Shown: positions 48,248 to 59,571, counted from the stretch's first letter. The stretch is 64,000 nt of DNA from Cricetomys ansorgei (GCA_026225945.1 JAMJFZ010000107.1:48126501-48190500), one strand, 5' to 3'. A program made the numbers and translations. The notes: generated from the letters alone by a model not told the origin.

Positions 48248-49475
48248 CCCCAAATTACCCCTTTTTAGTATAAAAAAAAATGCTTTACCTTTACAACACA
48301 ATTTAACACTACACAGCAAAACTATTTACAAGAGGAAAAATCATGAGGCCTCTAGTGCACATGATCAAATGGTACAAAACATCTATCAGGCTTTTTATAA
48401 TGTCTTTGGACAGCAGAAAAACGTTACTCATGTCCAATTATCCAATTCATTCACAGTCTTCCCAACTCCTCCAAAGGCCTTGGACCACTTCTCTGGCTCT
48501 GACCTCTGCAGTCACACAATTTGTCCTCCAGGTTCCAGCTGGCTCCACTTCACTATTGCTGCTGTTCTTGGTGGTTTTCCCATGGTACTGGAATCTCAAA
48601 ACTATCACCATCTAGATTAACTCTTAAAACACAAAATTCAGTTACCAGCATGGGATACAACCTCGGCCAGTTCTGGAAAACAGTTTCTGTGTGCTGTCCC
48701 CAAGTAAACACTTTCCAGATTTTAAGATAGCCTGGTTTGCTGGAAAACTAACCAGTCCTTGTCTGCAGGAAGAGTTGCCTCATGGCATGGAGTTAATGCT
48801 GGTAGACAGGTTTGTAGGAAGAAACACAAAACCAACCAAATAAAACTTCAGTTTAACTAAGCAGCTCTAAGCAGAAGCTTCCACAAACAGCAAGTGGTTC
48901 TGGGTCAGCGGGAAGAATATCCAGTTGAAACATTCTGGTGGTTTGGTGTTCTTTCTCACCACCACTAGGGGGAAACATACCATTATTCATCAACCTCAAA
49001 CACAAGACCCACTTGGGGTTCACACACACAAAAAGCCATCAACAAGCTCAGTTTATACAACAGTATACTCTTGCTTCCGTTTCCCATGCCCTGGCTGCCA
49101 CCAGCAGCATGAGGGAGAGTCAGTCCATGATCAGGAAAAACTGTGGAAACTTTGCTTCTTTCCTTTTCTCAGCTCAATTTTTTGTTTTTACTGTGAAAAT
49201 GTCTTTTTCTAAAGGCCTCTATTCTGTGGCTCTCATTTTTAAGCCCTCTTTCTCACTTAATTTTAATTTTCAAAATTTTCTCTTCATAGAGGCTATTTCC
49301 CTTTCTCTTTCACCTCGTCCTTCAGGAGCCTTCAATTAATACCTTAATTCCTATCCTCTGGTAGCTTCCCTGAGCATACTTTACCCAACCTTGTAAGGTC
49401 TGGAATTTCTTTTTCTTCCTTGTCTCCACATTGGTTTAGCTGGTGTGATGTCCTGCCCTTTGTTGGTAAGCCATT
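48248..49475 (-). mobile_element. Internal region of short LTR element (about 1.2 kb)
   Basis: This lies between two same-orientation LTRs. Next to the 3' LTR the minus strand has a 'ttgggggaaattta' polypurine-tract-like site (about 48245-48260). Towards the 5' LTR it is strongly purine-rich (49140-49430). No open frame resembling gag, pro, pol or env is visible, and the length is far below a full provirus. I infer a non-autonomous or internally deleted ERV. Parts could be unrelated inserted sequence. Confidence 0.65.
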
Positions 49476-49795
49476 TGTAGTTGTACACCTACAGGACGGC
49501 TCACTATGCAGGACTCGGAGGCATTTTCATAAATGCAAACTCTGCCAGACCTCAGCAGAGGGAACCATCACCCTGGCCAGTGCCATACTCACAGTTGAAC
49601 CCTGAGCATCTGAGCTCAGGTGTTTTTATTGACTCAGAACTTCTCAGATATTCTATTGATAGCATTTGCAGCACATCAGCAATTAGACATCCCCCACAGA
49701 AATCCAACACCTACAAACAACATAGAATGCCAAGACCTAGGCTAGCCCCTCACCCAACAGTGCATAAACACATTTTAAACATAACTAAAAATAAC
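49476..49795 (-). mobile_element. LTR of family B (5' LTR)
   Basis: Partner of 47937-48247. Conserved blocks are 'tgtagttgta', 'ctctgccagacctcagcaga', 'gggaaccatcaccctggcca', 'gcatctgagctcaggtgttt' and 'ttgactcagaacttctcaga', then 'acatcccccacagaaatcca' and 'agacctaggctagcccctca'. The two LTRs differ at many sites plus small indels, so the insertion is old. Confidence 0.85.
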
Positions 49796-49810
49796 TCCTA
49801 TTTTTAGTTA
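49782..49810. repeat. Perfect hairpin, 12-bp arms, 5-bp loop
   Basis: Arms 'taactaaaaata' (49782-49793) and 'tatttttagtta' (49799-49810) flank 'actcc'. The left arm is the terminal sequence of the family B LTR. Confidence 0.95.
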
Positions 49811-49885
49811 TTAACATATTTCTAGAGTTCTATGAGTTCTTAGTCTTAATTCTTAGAAGAAAAGCTATAAACTTAGAAGGATGAC

Positions 49886-50385
49886 TGTAGTAAGCGGACC
49901 CCTGGACGCTGGCTTGAAACACAAAGCATCCCACCTTTTAAAGAGATCTGTTTCTGCTCTGGTCTTAATGGACCGAGTATGGACAAGGTCAGATTGCCCG
50001 AAGCTGCTCAGTTCTTGAAAACTGCCCTTCCAACTAACACATCCCTATTGCTTCCTCATTCCATGTTTCCACCCTTTACACAGGAAGCCCTAGAGAAATC
50101 TCACAGTACTTCCTTATTGCTCTGAGGCCCGTGACACTTAAGATTTCTTAACTCACTGGAGAGACCAGTTCACCTGTCAGGTAGAATTATCTCAGATACC
50201 TGCTTATGCATTCCCTGCTTTTCTCCCCACTTCAAAAACTGCATAAATACTGGTACCATGTGTTCAATAAACTTGAGGTTTGATCAGGAATACTGTCTTG
50301 CCTCCTATCATTCTCGCGTCCCTGCCCATATCCCATTCCCACACCTCTCCTAGGGTCTTCGTTGAAGATCCCGCGGGCCGGGATA
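49886..50385 (+). mobile_element. Class II (ERVK-like) solo LTR, 500 bp, with 6-bp target duplication
   Basis: Starts 'tgtagtaagcggacccctgg'. Promoter-like 'ctgcataaatactgg' lies at about 50239-50254; the poly(A) signal is in 'gttcaataaacttgag' (about 50261-50276). These are followed by 'ctcgcgtccctgcc', the U5-like part, and the end 'gcgggccgggata' at 50385. The hexamer 'gatgac' is present immediately on both sides (49880-49885 and 50386-50391). A 6-bp duplication and this layout are typical of class II ERVs. No internal sequence remains, so recombination between LTRs is inferred. The last dinucleotide is TA where CA is usual. Confidence 0.9.
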
Positions 50386-50530
50386 GATGACAATAAGGGG
50401 AAGATAAGAGGTTTACAGTTTAGTGGGGCGGGACAAGAAAGATAAATCATGTCCTCTCAAATGCAAAATTTCTCTCCGCTCTCTCTCCTTCCTTGTCTTT
50501 CCCTCTTCCTCTCAGTCTTCCCTCCCAAGT

Positions 50531-50531
<1 letters not shown>

Positions 50532-50576
<45 letters not shown>
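50532..50576. repeat. (GT)n microsatellite
   Basis: About 22 GT units. The Val-Cys and Thr-His frames on either strand are products of it. Confidence 0.99.
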
Positions 50577-50578
<2 letters not shown>

Positions 50579-51083
50579 TTATCATGAAAGCTGTTTGGGG
50601 AATGGAAGTGTTCCAGCAATGGACAAGAGGGAGGATGAGGAGGGCAGTGAGAGGAACAAAGCAGAGCAAAGTACAACAAAATAGAAAACTAAAGGTGTCA
50701 TAATGCCATTCAGTAAGCTACCTAAGAACTAAAGGAACTAGAGAACATACTATTAAAGTAACACATAGTAAAATATTTCTATAGAATGTAGATGTAATAT
50801 TGCCATATTAAAGAATGTTTATATTTTGATATTATTTTTTTCTGCTGCTGAAATGACTACATTGCACATAATATATTTTCCAAATTATAATCTTAAATAT
50901 GAGTTTGATTTGCCATTAATATGTTTTACAGCATTAATTTGGTCATATGTATCTCTTATTATAATGTGTTCATATGGGTCTGCCTATTTCATTCAACTGT
51001 AGATTTGAATGTAGTTATGGCCTTAAAATTCCTTTTAGGAATAAAATTTACTATGTCAAAACCTGGAGTATGTCTTTGAGTCC
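50577..51083. other. Unassigned AT-rich DNA
   Basis: No feature recognised between the microsatellite and copy 3 of family A. Confidence 0.5.
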
Positions 51084-51875
51084 TGTGGAGGAACATTTAA
51101 TCTTTTAATACAACAGTTTGGCTGCTCTAGCAAAGGATCACATTGAAAGGCCTGTGTGGAAGCTAGGAAGGGATAACATCTAAAGGCCTGTATGAAGGGA
51201 TTACATTTAGAGGACTGTGCTATCCAGAAGAAATGATCTGAAGGCAATGGTACTGACCCCTTTAATCCAAAATTCTGAGACTGAAACAGAGTGAAGTCTG
51301 AGACTGAGTCAGGTTGATTGAGGACACAGCCAACTCTCAGAATATAAAAGGAGGCTCTCATCTCACAGGCAGTTGAGTTCAGTAGAGAGTTCAGAAAGAG
51401 AATTGGGGGGCACAGTTATTCAGCTGATAGACAGAAGGAAAAGCTGTGAGAAGTAGAGCCAGGCCAGAATAAGCAAAGAAAGCACAGTCAGAAGCAGATG
51501 GTTTACTATTTACAGTTCAGAGTTTACAATGTAGTTCAGAGTGAAAAGAGGTAGATCAGTAGGTAGCAAGTCAGAGTGAACCTAGTCAATAGTAAGTCTT
51601 GGAGGCTGAAACATTCTAGGTTTACATTTACTGATTAGATTGCATGGAGGCTGAAGCATTCTAGGGACAGGCTTGCATCTTGAAGATTAGATTGTACTGA
51701 GGCTGAAGTTTTCTAGATCTAGGATTAAGATTAGATTGTATGAAGGTTGAAATCCTCTGGGACTAAGGATTGAATTAACAAAGGATAAACTGTCTTTTGA
51801 CATGAACCCACAAGAAAAATAATAAAAGAATAAATGCCTACATCTATGTTAACAGAATCCATGTTATGTTGGTTT
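51084..51875 (+). mobile_element. TG...CA LTR-like repeat, copy 3 (family A)
   Basis: Start 'tgtggaggaacatttaatct', then 'tttggctgctctag'. A degenerate B1-like segment follows near 51240-51275 ('cctttaatccaaaattctga'). TATA-like 'cagaatataaaaggagg' lies at about 51338-51354, followed by a purine-rich body and several 'tgaagcattctagg'-type blocks. An 'agaataaatgcc' poly(A)-like site lies near 51830, with a diverged end. This is the copy with the most complete 5' part and clearest promoter-like element. Confidence 0.8.
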
Positions 51876-54039
51876 GTAATTTTATTTTCTAACAAACCAT
51901 CTTGAAACATTATTTTTCAAAAAAGATAATGACAAGTAGAAAAACCATTTTTGTGTGAGAAGCACACTTTCTTCAAGAATGGCAGCCTTGCACTTTATAT
52001 CAAGAAGTGCTGTTCATAGTGAAAGATGAGTTGTTGTTTGCTTACTACATTTTTTTGACAATCAAAAAATATGAAATGGATAATTCTGTCACAGTTTTAA
52101 ATATGAGTAGCTAGAATAAACAATGGTGCTATTTCTTATCCATAATGACCACAAGTACACTATTTAAGTAAAGCAAACTCACTGTAATTAATTACTAGAC
52201 AATTTAGCATAAATATAAGAACTTAATAGTAGGAACTTGATATGCTTATTTGATCTCAGCTCTTACCCACAGGGTACATTATGACCTTTTTAACAAGACC
52301 CATCTGTTTGCCTTTCCAACATTGCCTGGGTCAAGACATTTACTTTGGTAATACTGTTGTTGTTGTTATTCTGGTGTTTCCTCATTGGTTCTAGGAGAAA
52401 TAATTTTCAGGGATATTTTAATATTAAAAATTTAGTATTTTTAAGAGTAGAAAAATCCAATTTGCATTGATCAAAATGTAGATCAAAACGTATACATGTT
52501 AACATACATATATACATACACACAAACACACATACACTTACATTTATATATATAATATATAAATATTCATATTCATATATACACACACATATATATACAT
52601 ATGTATGTATATATACATGTATGTATACAGAAGATGTCTTCTGGACATACCCAGTGAAAGACTTAAGTATAAGTAAGGCACAGAAATTTCACTGTATGCC
52701 TTATATGTATAGTAGCTAGAAACTTTGTCCTCCAAGATTGCATGGATATGTGGAAAAGAGGACTTTAATTGGAATGGCCAAGTAAGCACTTTAGCTCTTT
52801 TCCTTCAGCTAAGAGAAATTAATGTAAGTGTTATAAAGTAAAATATAATAAGGCATGTATTAAATCATCTAAATGTGTTCAAGTAAAAGGAATAGTACAT
52901 TAAAAAGAGTCTAGAAAAACCAAAGAAGCTTTGATGAATGACATTTTTTTTTCATAGAATCAGACTCCTTCATTTTTCTGAAAACACAAGATTTGTAAAC
53001 TAGGCAGTTTTCTATTCTTAGACACACAGAGAATGAGAAAATTGAAAATCTCTCTCTTGCATGTTGAGAGCTATAAAACAAAATTTGTCATATATTGACT
53101 ACCAAAGTGAGCAACTGGTTATTCTCACAATAATCATGAATCTTTAAACAATGATTTCCCAAAAATATAAAAGTAATGATGAATGAGATGGAGTCATGCC
53201 TTTAGGGAAAGGCTTGCATTTTAGAAGAACATTCTACATGTAGCTTCCAAAAACCCTTGACTGGAGTTTGTCCTTATGTAAGGGCTTATATTATACATTT
53301 TCTTTCTTTAGATACTTTGACACAAATTAAATAATAATTATAATCTTGGTAGCTTTCCCTGTTACTTTTATTCACAACAAAAATTGTATTCATTTTTATT
53401 CTTATTTTTAAATTTATTTTGTATATTGTATTTTTTAAAAATTTCACCATTTAATTTATATTGCTAAAACCAAAGAAACATTTTGTGTCAAAATTCTTTT
53501 TTCTGCTCCAAATCTGTGAACACTAAGGAAAAGCTCCATTTTTTCAGCTTCTTGGCACAGTTGCTCATGTTGGACAATCATTTGGATTCATTTGGAAGAA
53601 AGAGAGAGAAAGAGACCTGAAAAAGAAAGATACTTTTGCATCCTGCATAAAACAAATCCCAGACTTTATGACAACTCTAGTGTCAAAGTTTCCAAGAACT
53701 TTTGTTGAAACAACTTTGGCTTTCTGAGTTCATGTGACTTTACAAAAAAGCTACTTATCTCCTTATTCAACACTAAAACTTTCTTGGACTTATATGTTGC
53801 CTCTTTCTGTCAAGTATTTTGATTCTAAAATTCAGTTAGGATCTCTCTGGCTTCATTAGAAAAATTGTGGGCCTTGTTAGCTGGGTGACTGCAGAATAAA
53901 TCTTTCTTTTGGTTCCCTACCTTAGCTTTTCAGAGTGTTACTACAGATTAGATTTTGTAAAATGAGAGTTCAGAACATGCTTTTGCATGCCTTATCACAA
54001 GTTTGCAAAGTTACTTGGCATAGCATCTTTCTTAAAATT
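51876..54039. other. Unassigned AT-rich DNA
   Basis: Apart from the TA/CA tract below, no gene or firm repeat. 53880-53930 ('gactgcagaataaatctttc') has an LTR-end look but is too short to call. Confidence 0.5.
52495..52630. repeat. (TA)n/(CA)n-rich low-complexity tract
   Basis: Mixed TATA, CACA and TATG repeats of about 135 bp; many small palindromes such as 'catatgtatgtatatatac'. Confidence 0.95.
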
Positions 54040-54470
54040 TTATTTATTTTTCTTCTCTTGTGTAATATCTCTGACTTCCTCTTTCCCTCCTCTGCTCCTC
54101 TCATCTCCCCTATCTCCCCTCTTCCCTAGACTCCCTCCCCCACTAGCACCTCTCCCTACATTAGAGCAGTGCTCCCAGGCTTACCATTCATACAGTGCAC
54201 AAAAGATGGAACAAAGCTAGGCACTAATGCCTGCATCAAGGGTGGACTATGTAACCCAGAAGGAAGCAAAGTGGCCCAGGAGCAGGCAAAAGGGCCAGAG
54301 ACAGATTCCCACCATCCCAATTCCAGTCTGTAGGAACTCTGTAAGAACACTAAGTCAGACAATTCTAAAATGTATCAAGGGGACCATGAAGGTTTCAAGT
54401 CTGAGGCTTCAGACTCTGGGAGACCACAAGAGTGCTGGTCAGTTGACTCCATGGGGCTTGCTGTCCTGCA
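54040..54470 (-). mobile_element. L1 Lx-type 3' UTR, antisense
   Basis: On + a pyrimidine-rich tract (54080-54160, 'ctcatctcccctatctcccc') is the inverse of the terminal purine tract. 'gtaggaactctgtaagaaca', 'ctaagtcagacaattctaaa' and 'ggtcagttgactccatgggg' follow in the order of an inverted Lx 3' UTR. Confidence 0.78.
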
Positions 54471-54565
54471 TGGCATCTTACGCTCTTGTGGAACTTGACT
54501 TTGAAGAAACAAAGAAAGGATACTATATGGTTGCCCCTTTCAAATATGATGATTCTCCTGCAGAA
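54471..54565 (+). other. Candidate exon-like ORF segment (upstream part)
   Basis: This is the part of an open frame (ATG at 54227, stop at 54623-54625) that lies beyond the antisense L1. It reads with mixed, charged residues ('LDFEETKKGYYMVAPFKYDD') and reaches a GT at 54566 that could be a weak splice donor ('cagaa|gtatat'). It would leave the frame at phase 0. No family is recognised, and the frame begins in L1-derived DNA. Chance is the default explanation; listed only because of the matching segment at 54772. Confidence 0.15.
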
Positions 54566-54771
54566 GTATATTCTATGACTCAAATAATAATAGGACTTAT
54601 TTTTATTCTTTCTGTAAGTCTGTAGTCATATTTGGTGTTGGTGGGATATGACTCCAAACTGTTGAGTATTGTAGTTAAAAGATAAACAAGGGAAGAAGGA
54701 GCCAGAGGGTCTATTTCTTGCAATGCTTCCTGGACAAAACTGTGTTCTATAATTCTTTTTTCCTTCTCTAG

Positions 54772-54897
54772 TGTCAAAATGATGTCATTGCTCTGACTGT
54801 TTTAATGGAAGAAACTCAAGAATGTATTCAAGAAGTACAAGCATGGATTCTTACTAATTCTACAGCACAACTAAAATTTAAAATAAAAAAGCATTAG
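54772..54897 (+). other. Candidate exon-like ORF segment (downstream part)
   Basis: Directly after a good acceptor-like site ('ttttttccttctctag', ending 54771), 41 codons are open to TAG at 54895-54897. They give a hydrophilic peptide rich in Glu and Gln ('MEETQECIQEVQAWILTNST'). An AATAAA lies at the end of the frame. The phase fits the possible donor at 54565/54566 with a 206-bp gap. No homologue is recognised. It could equally be chance or a pseudogene scrap. Confidence 0.18.
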
Positions 54898-56569
54898 AGC
54901 ATTAAATTATATTTCGTATAACTGCAAAGTTTTACTTTTGTCTTCTGACTGAACAACTGTTTGCAGAATTTCAACATTTTTATTTCTAGAGTAGGAACTA
55001 TAATATATTTTGGGAGTTGTTGATCTCTTTGGCGGGATTAGTACTAAATTCAGGACAACATTACTGCATGAAACTTTCTATAATCCAAAAGTATACTAAA
55101 AAACCCAATATCTTATTTACTCTTGGGTGATTGTCATTTACAAATGAGTGCAATAGTAATAAATAATGACAAACACAAAAATGATTTCTATCAAAACAAT
55201 AGAAATTGTACTAAAACAGTAACGTATAAAAATAATCTCAGTAATTATCAGAATATGAAAAATAAAAGAAGTTAAATATCTTCATTTCCTATTCTAGTTA
55301 AAAAAATATGGATAAATCTGTGGATGATAATTTCTTCTTATAAAGATTAAAAAACTGATTTCCAGGTGTTTACTATGAAAGTTTGCAAGTAGCCTCAATA
55401 GGCTTTTGGTATTCTTATTTTCTGTTTAATTTCAGTTTTAGAATGTTAATTATATACTAGCTACTTATAAGCATATTCTATAATTATTATAATTATAACT
55501 TTTTGATTAATTACACTAATTATTATATTACTATGCTATGCTAATTAGCTATAAAACTGACTCTTTGATAACTTACGTAGCAGGAGTGACTACTTGTATT
55601 TTTCTGCTCAGTTTTAATTTCAAAATTTTATTCTAGAGTATTACAAAAGGATAATAGATGGATATTTTCTATGCTTGTTTAATTTCTATTAAGTTAATAT
55701 TTTGGTGGCTAAACGTATTTTGATCACACTTTATCAAACTGGATATGATATTTTTCCAGGTAGAAATTGTTCTAAATGTCAGGTATGTGGCTGAATAGAA
55801 AGTTGTATACTTGTTAGAAATAAATCAACAAATCCAATTAAGAAAATGTGTAACTTCCAAATATTGAAAAGACACTATAGTCAGCTTTCAGGTTTATCGG
55901 GTCAGCAGTTTAGGGCAAATACACATAAACCAAGCTCAGATATATTATTCAAGAAATGGACCATAAAATCTCGTTTAATCAGCAGAAAGGACTTGTCAAG
56001 GGGATAAACTGTTACATGGTTGGTGTTGGTTTAATCTAAGCCTGGATCTGGGTTCATAGTTTGCCTGATAGCTGTTGAGAAGTGACAGGTTGATCTCTTC
56101 AATAACCATAGATTCAGTGACCATAGGTAGAGAAGTAATTGTTTTGTTTAGTTTGATTAAATGAATATGTTTCTTTTTTAAAAATAATATGTAATTAGAT
56201 TAATGGCTACTTCAGAATTAATACTGGTTTGATGATCAATAGACTTTCTCTAAGTGTTCTTGAGTCAGCGTATGATTTCATAAATACAATGTATATATGA
56301 TGATTGGAAAACTTTTACATTTTCAGATTATCATAATCTTATTTGTAATGATGTGTATTTCAGAGCACATGTAGTTTCCAGTTTAGGGAGCACTGATATT
56401 CAGCAAATATTCTCGTATTAACAGAAAATTGCGCTGAAGTACAAATGAACAGAATAGTCCTCTAACACACTACTCACGTAAATTGCAATTAGTTAATTCT
56501 TCAAATGTCTAAAACTTTTACTAAGTAATAGGTTAATATTCTGAAAGGAAGTATGTATTTGTAAAAAAA
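54898..56569. other. Unassigned AT-rich DNA
   Basis: No gene or repeat recognised. 55440-55560 is almost pure A/T. Confidence 0.5.
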
Positions 56570-57007
56570 CTATTTAAAATATTTGGCCATACATTAGCTA
56601 TTGTGAATAACCCTGCAAAATCCCTTGATGTACAAGTATCTCTGTAAAACACTGGAGACCCTAAGGAAAATACCCAGTAACATTCTAGCTGGGCCCCATG
56701 AATTTCTATTTTTAGACTTTTTAGGTACCTCCACACTGGATTCAACAGTGACTAGACTAATTATGCTCCTGCCAGGGGTATATAAGTATTTTGCTAGTAT
56801 CCTCACCAGCACTTATTATCTCTTATTGATCTTTAATATTACTGGGATAAAATGGAAACTCAATGTAGCATTAGTGTGCATCTCTTGGATTGCTAAGCCC
56901 CTTGAATATTTCTTATACGTTTACTAGTTATTTGCACTTCATCTTTGGGGAATCTTCTGTTTATTTTCTTAGCCGATTAAGTGATTTGGTTGTTTACATT
57001 TTGTTAT

Positions 57008-57048
<41 letters not shown>

Positions 57049-57200
57049 TATTATTTTAGTTTTTTGTATATTCTGGATAATGATCCTGCCAGATGTATAC
57101 CTTGCAAATAGTTTTTCTCCTACTGTATGTTTATTTTTTACTCTATTGTTTTCCTTGCTGTGCAGAAATGTTTTTATCCTGTGTTAAATTTTTATTTTAT
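56570..57200 (-). mobile_element. L1 ORF2 fragment, antisense, split by a CAT repeat
   Basis: 'acattagctattgtgaataa', 'ctgtaaaacactggagaccc', 'ttttgctagtatcctcacca' and 'tgcatctcttggattgctaa' come first. After the CAT repeat 'ttttttgtatattctggata', 'atgatcctgccagatgtata', 'ccttgcaaatagtttttctc' and 'tccttgctgtgcagaaatgt' follow. All follow L1 ORF2 in reverse. Confidence 0.88.
57010..57052. repeat. (CAT)n trinucleotide microsatellite
   Basis: About 13 CAT units followed by TTA units. In one frame it gives a run of His and in another a run of Ile; neither is a real protein. Confidence 0.98.
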
Positions 57201-59385
57201 TGCTGCTAGTTTTTAAATAATTTTAATTAGCTATGTCAATTCCGCACTTTCTCTGTCCTCCCTCTAACTCTTCACATATCTCCAATTTCTTGAAATCCCA
57301 TATCTCAGTTGTTGGTATCATTTTCTGATGTACTTTGGTCCTCAGAAAGAAAGAAACTACTTTCGTATGTTTATACCTTGAAGCGTTCTCTGCTTTTCTC
57401 TGTAACATTTCAGGTCTTAGATTGAGGAAATTTCCCATTTGCAGTTGCTTTTTATACAAGGTGATGGTAGATCCTACTTTCATTATTCTAATGTGGACAC
57501 AGTAAATGATTATCAGTGGAGAAACAGATAAAGAAAATATGATAAACACACAATGGGACTTTTGTTACTTTATTAAAGAAGAGTAAAGTACATTATCTGC
57601 AAAAAAGTAGGCATATTTAGGGATGATCATATAAGGAGTCAAGTAGATTAAGACAGTCAAAAGTCAAAAAGACAATCATCATATTCTCCCTAATTCTTGT
57701 TTTCTAGATTTCTGTATCAATATATGTAAATATTAATGATCTAGATATACAAAATCATATGTTCCTATGTAGAAGTAAAACTATTTGTGGAAAAGGGGCA
57801 GTGATATCAGAGAAAAGGAAGAGGATAATAGAGTATGATTGAAAATGCTCAAAGGATATTATATATCTGAATAAAAATGTCTCTTGTACTTAGCACCATG
57901 TACAATTTTAAAAAAGGCTATAGCGTAATAACAAAAAAAAAAAACACTGAACTTCTTAAGGCATTATGCTGATTAATGTGTTGTTTTCTGCAGTGTTGAA
58001 GTGTGAAGCCAGGGTTTTATAACATGTTAGTTAAGTGCTTTACCACTGACTTACATTACCAATCAAATAGAATTTTATTTCTGGAACGTAACTATTATGT
58101 ACACAGTGTTCAACCTGTGAAAAATACTCATCATTTCAAAGATGAAATTTTATAGATAAGAAATTTCTGAACAATTGTTTACAAGAGGTAGCAGTGACTG
58201 AGAATGGAGAGGTAGACTGTTGACTGATGGGGTGGAGGAGATCGCTCTCTCCAATCGTGTGTTATATTGGTCGCCGAAGAGTTCTCCAGCATGCGCTTTG
58301 GAAATGAAGATACAAATGATACGTAACGTTTGAGCCTGATATCAGCAAATTGGGACAGATCTGAAGGCAGGAAATTGGGTCCATGAGGGTTGGAGAAATA
58401 TCTCATGTGAAGAACAGTTAACACAACTGTGATAAGAATGATTTTTAAAATAGAAATATTTGGAATAGCTAGCCACTTCTTTCCAGATATAGGAAAGGTT
58501 AGTGAGAACAAGGCACAGTACTCCTGCACAACATTGAGGGTGAGAATTGTAAAGATGGCAGCAACTTTCAGAATGAATGAACATGAAGGACACATTTTAC
58601 AGTTTCAGAAGTTGTATGTAAAATGAGCTTGTACATGAAATAATAGTTCTGTCAAAATGGAGAACTTATACATAATTTAGAAACCTATGCCAAGGAGAGA
58701 AGAGAAAATGAAAACATTTAAACATTAGTGTATGTGTCAGGTCTTGTTTTTAGTTTTTAACATGTGTGTTTAATACTTACAGTATCGGAAGGGTATTTCT
58801 TCCACTAAGTCTATCTTGGCTGCACAGTGGATTTGGGTTCCATGTATGCAGTCTGGTGGCTCCATTCTTTTAACCCATAAATTGTTTTACTCTAGAGTGG
58901 TTTATGTTATCATTATGGTTAGGCTCTAGGTTGTCCTCAAAGATGAATGTACCAGATACTTACCTCTCACTTTGCTAACATGGGGGAGAGGTAGATGCTT
59001 TTACTAAACTAAGCTTAACTAAACTCAGTAGTCAATTATCTCTACGAGGCTAACATACAGTTACTGCTGCTGAATTCAGTGTTACAGAAGAGTTCATAGG
59101 TCATCTGGTGTGATAGAGTTGGGAAGAGCACAAATTAGTACAGTACAGGTGTGGAAACAGTAAGGGAAAGGAATTATGCGGCTACAAATACTCAGAGTCA
59201 CAATAATAAAACTCTAGATCCATTGTAGCAGGCCACTCTTGAACATCAAACTCCTGACAGAAAATGGTATTTCTCTCTTATCTATGTCCCTTTCAAACTT
59301 TTCTATCTACACTTTACATCTACTCCTTGCTTATATTATCTTTTAACATGAAATAATTTTAAAACTAAAATCCTCTTATTTACAA
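57201..59385. other. Unassigned AT-rich DNA
   Basis: Contains a 138-codon open frame on the minus strand (58179-58595) with hydrophobic stretches. It has no family motif, no upstream context and overlapping frames on both strands, so I do not call it. A poly(A) run lies at about 57934-57945. Confidence 0.5.
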
Positions 59386-59526
59386 GTGTACAATCTATTT
59401 TATCTGTTGAAGTCTTTTCAAAATGCCCACACCAGTATTTCCTTACTCCATATTCCATATAAATGTGTGTATGTGTTTGTGTTGAGGTGGTTGTGGCAGT
59501 GGTGGTCGTGGCATGTTGTTGTTAGT

Positions 59527-59571
59527 ATGTGTGTGTGTGTGCGTGTGCGTGTGTGTGCGTGTGTGTGTGTA
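59527..59571. repeat. (TG)n microsatellite with CG interruptions
   Basis: TG repeats with several GCG steps, continuing the alternating pyrimidine-purine pattern. Confidence 0.97.

Noticed and set aside
48343..49339. Several 80-133-codon frames
   Set aside because: They lie on + inside the interior of the minus-strand LTR element, overlap each other in different frames and show no known domain.
50386..50435. Alternative 3' end for the solo LTR at 'gcgggaca' (50435)
   Set aside because: Canonical CA end, but no target duplication fits, whereas ending at 50385 gives an exact 6-bp duplication. Kept as a caveat.
53880..53930. LTR-like poly(A) region ('gactgcagaataaatctttc')
   Set aside because: Too short, with no recognisable flanking LTR sequence or duplication.
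57001..57187. Open frames with poly-His or poly-Ile runs
   Set aside because: They are translations of the (CAT)n microsatellite inside an antisense L1.
58179..58595. 138-codon minus-strand frame with hydrophobic stretches, considered as a membrane receptor (vomeronasal or taste type) pseudogene
   Set aside because: No receptor motif or repeated transmembrane pattern fits. Another frame on the same strand and one on the opposite strand overlap it. Length is compatible with chance.
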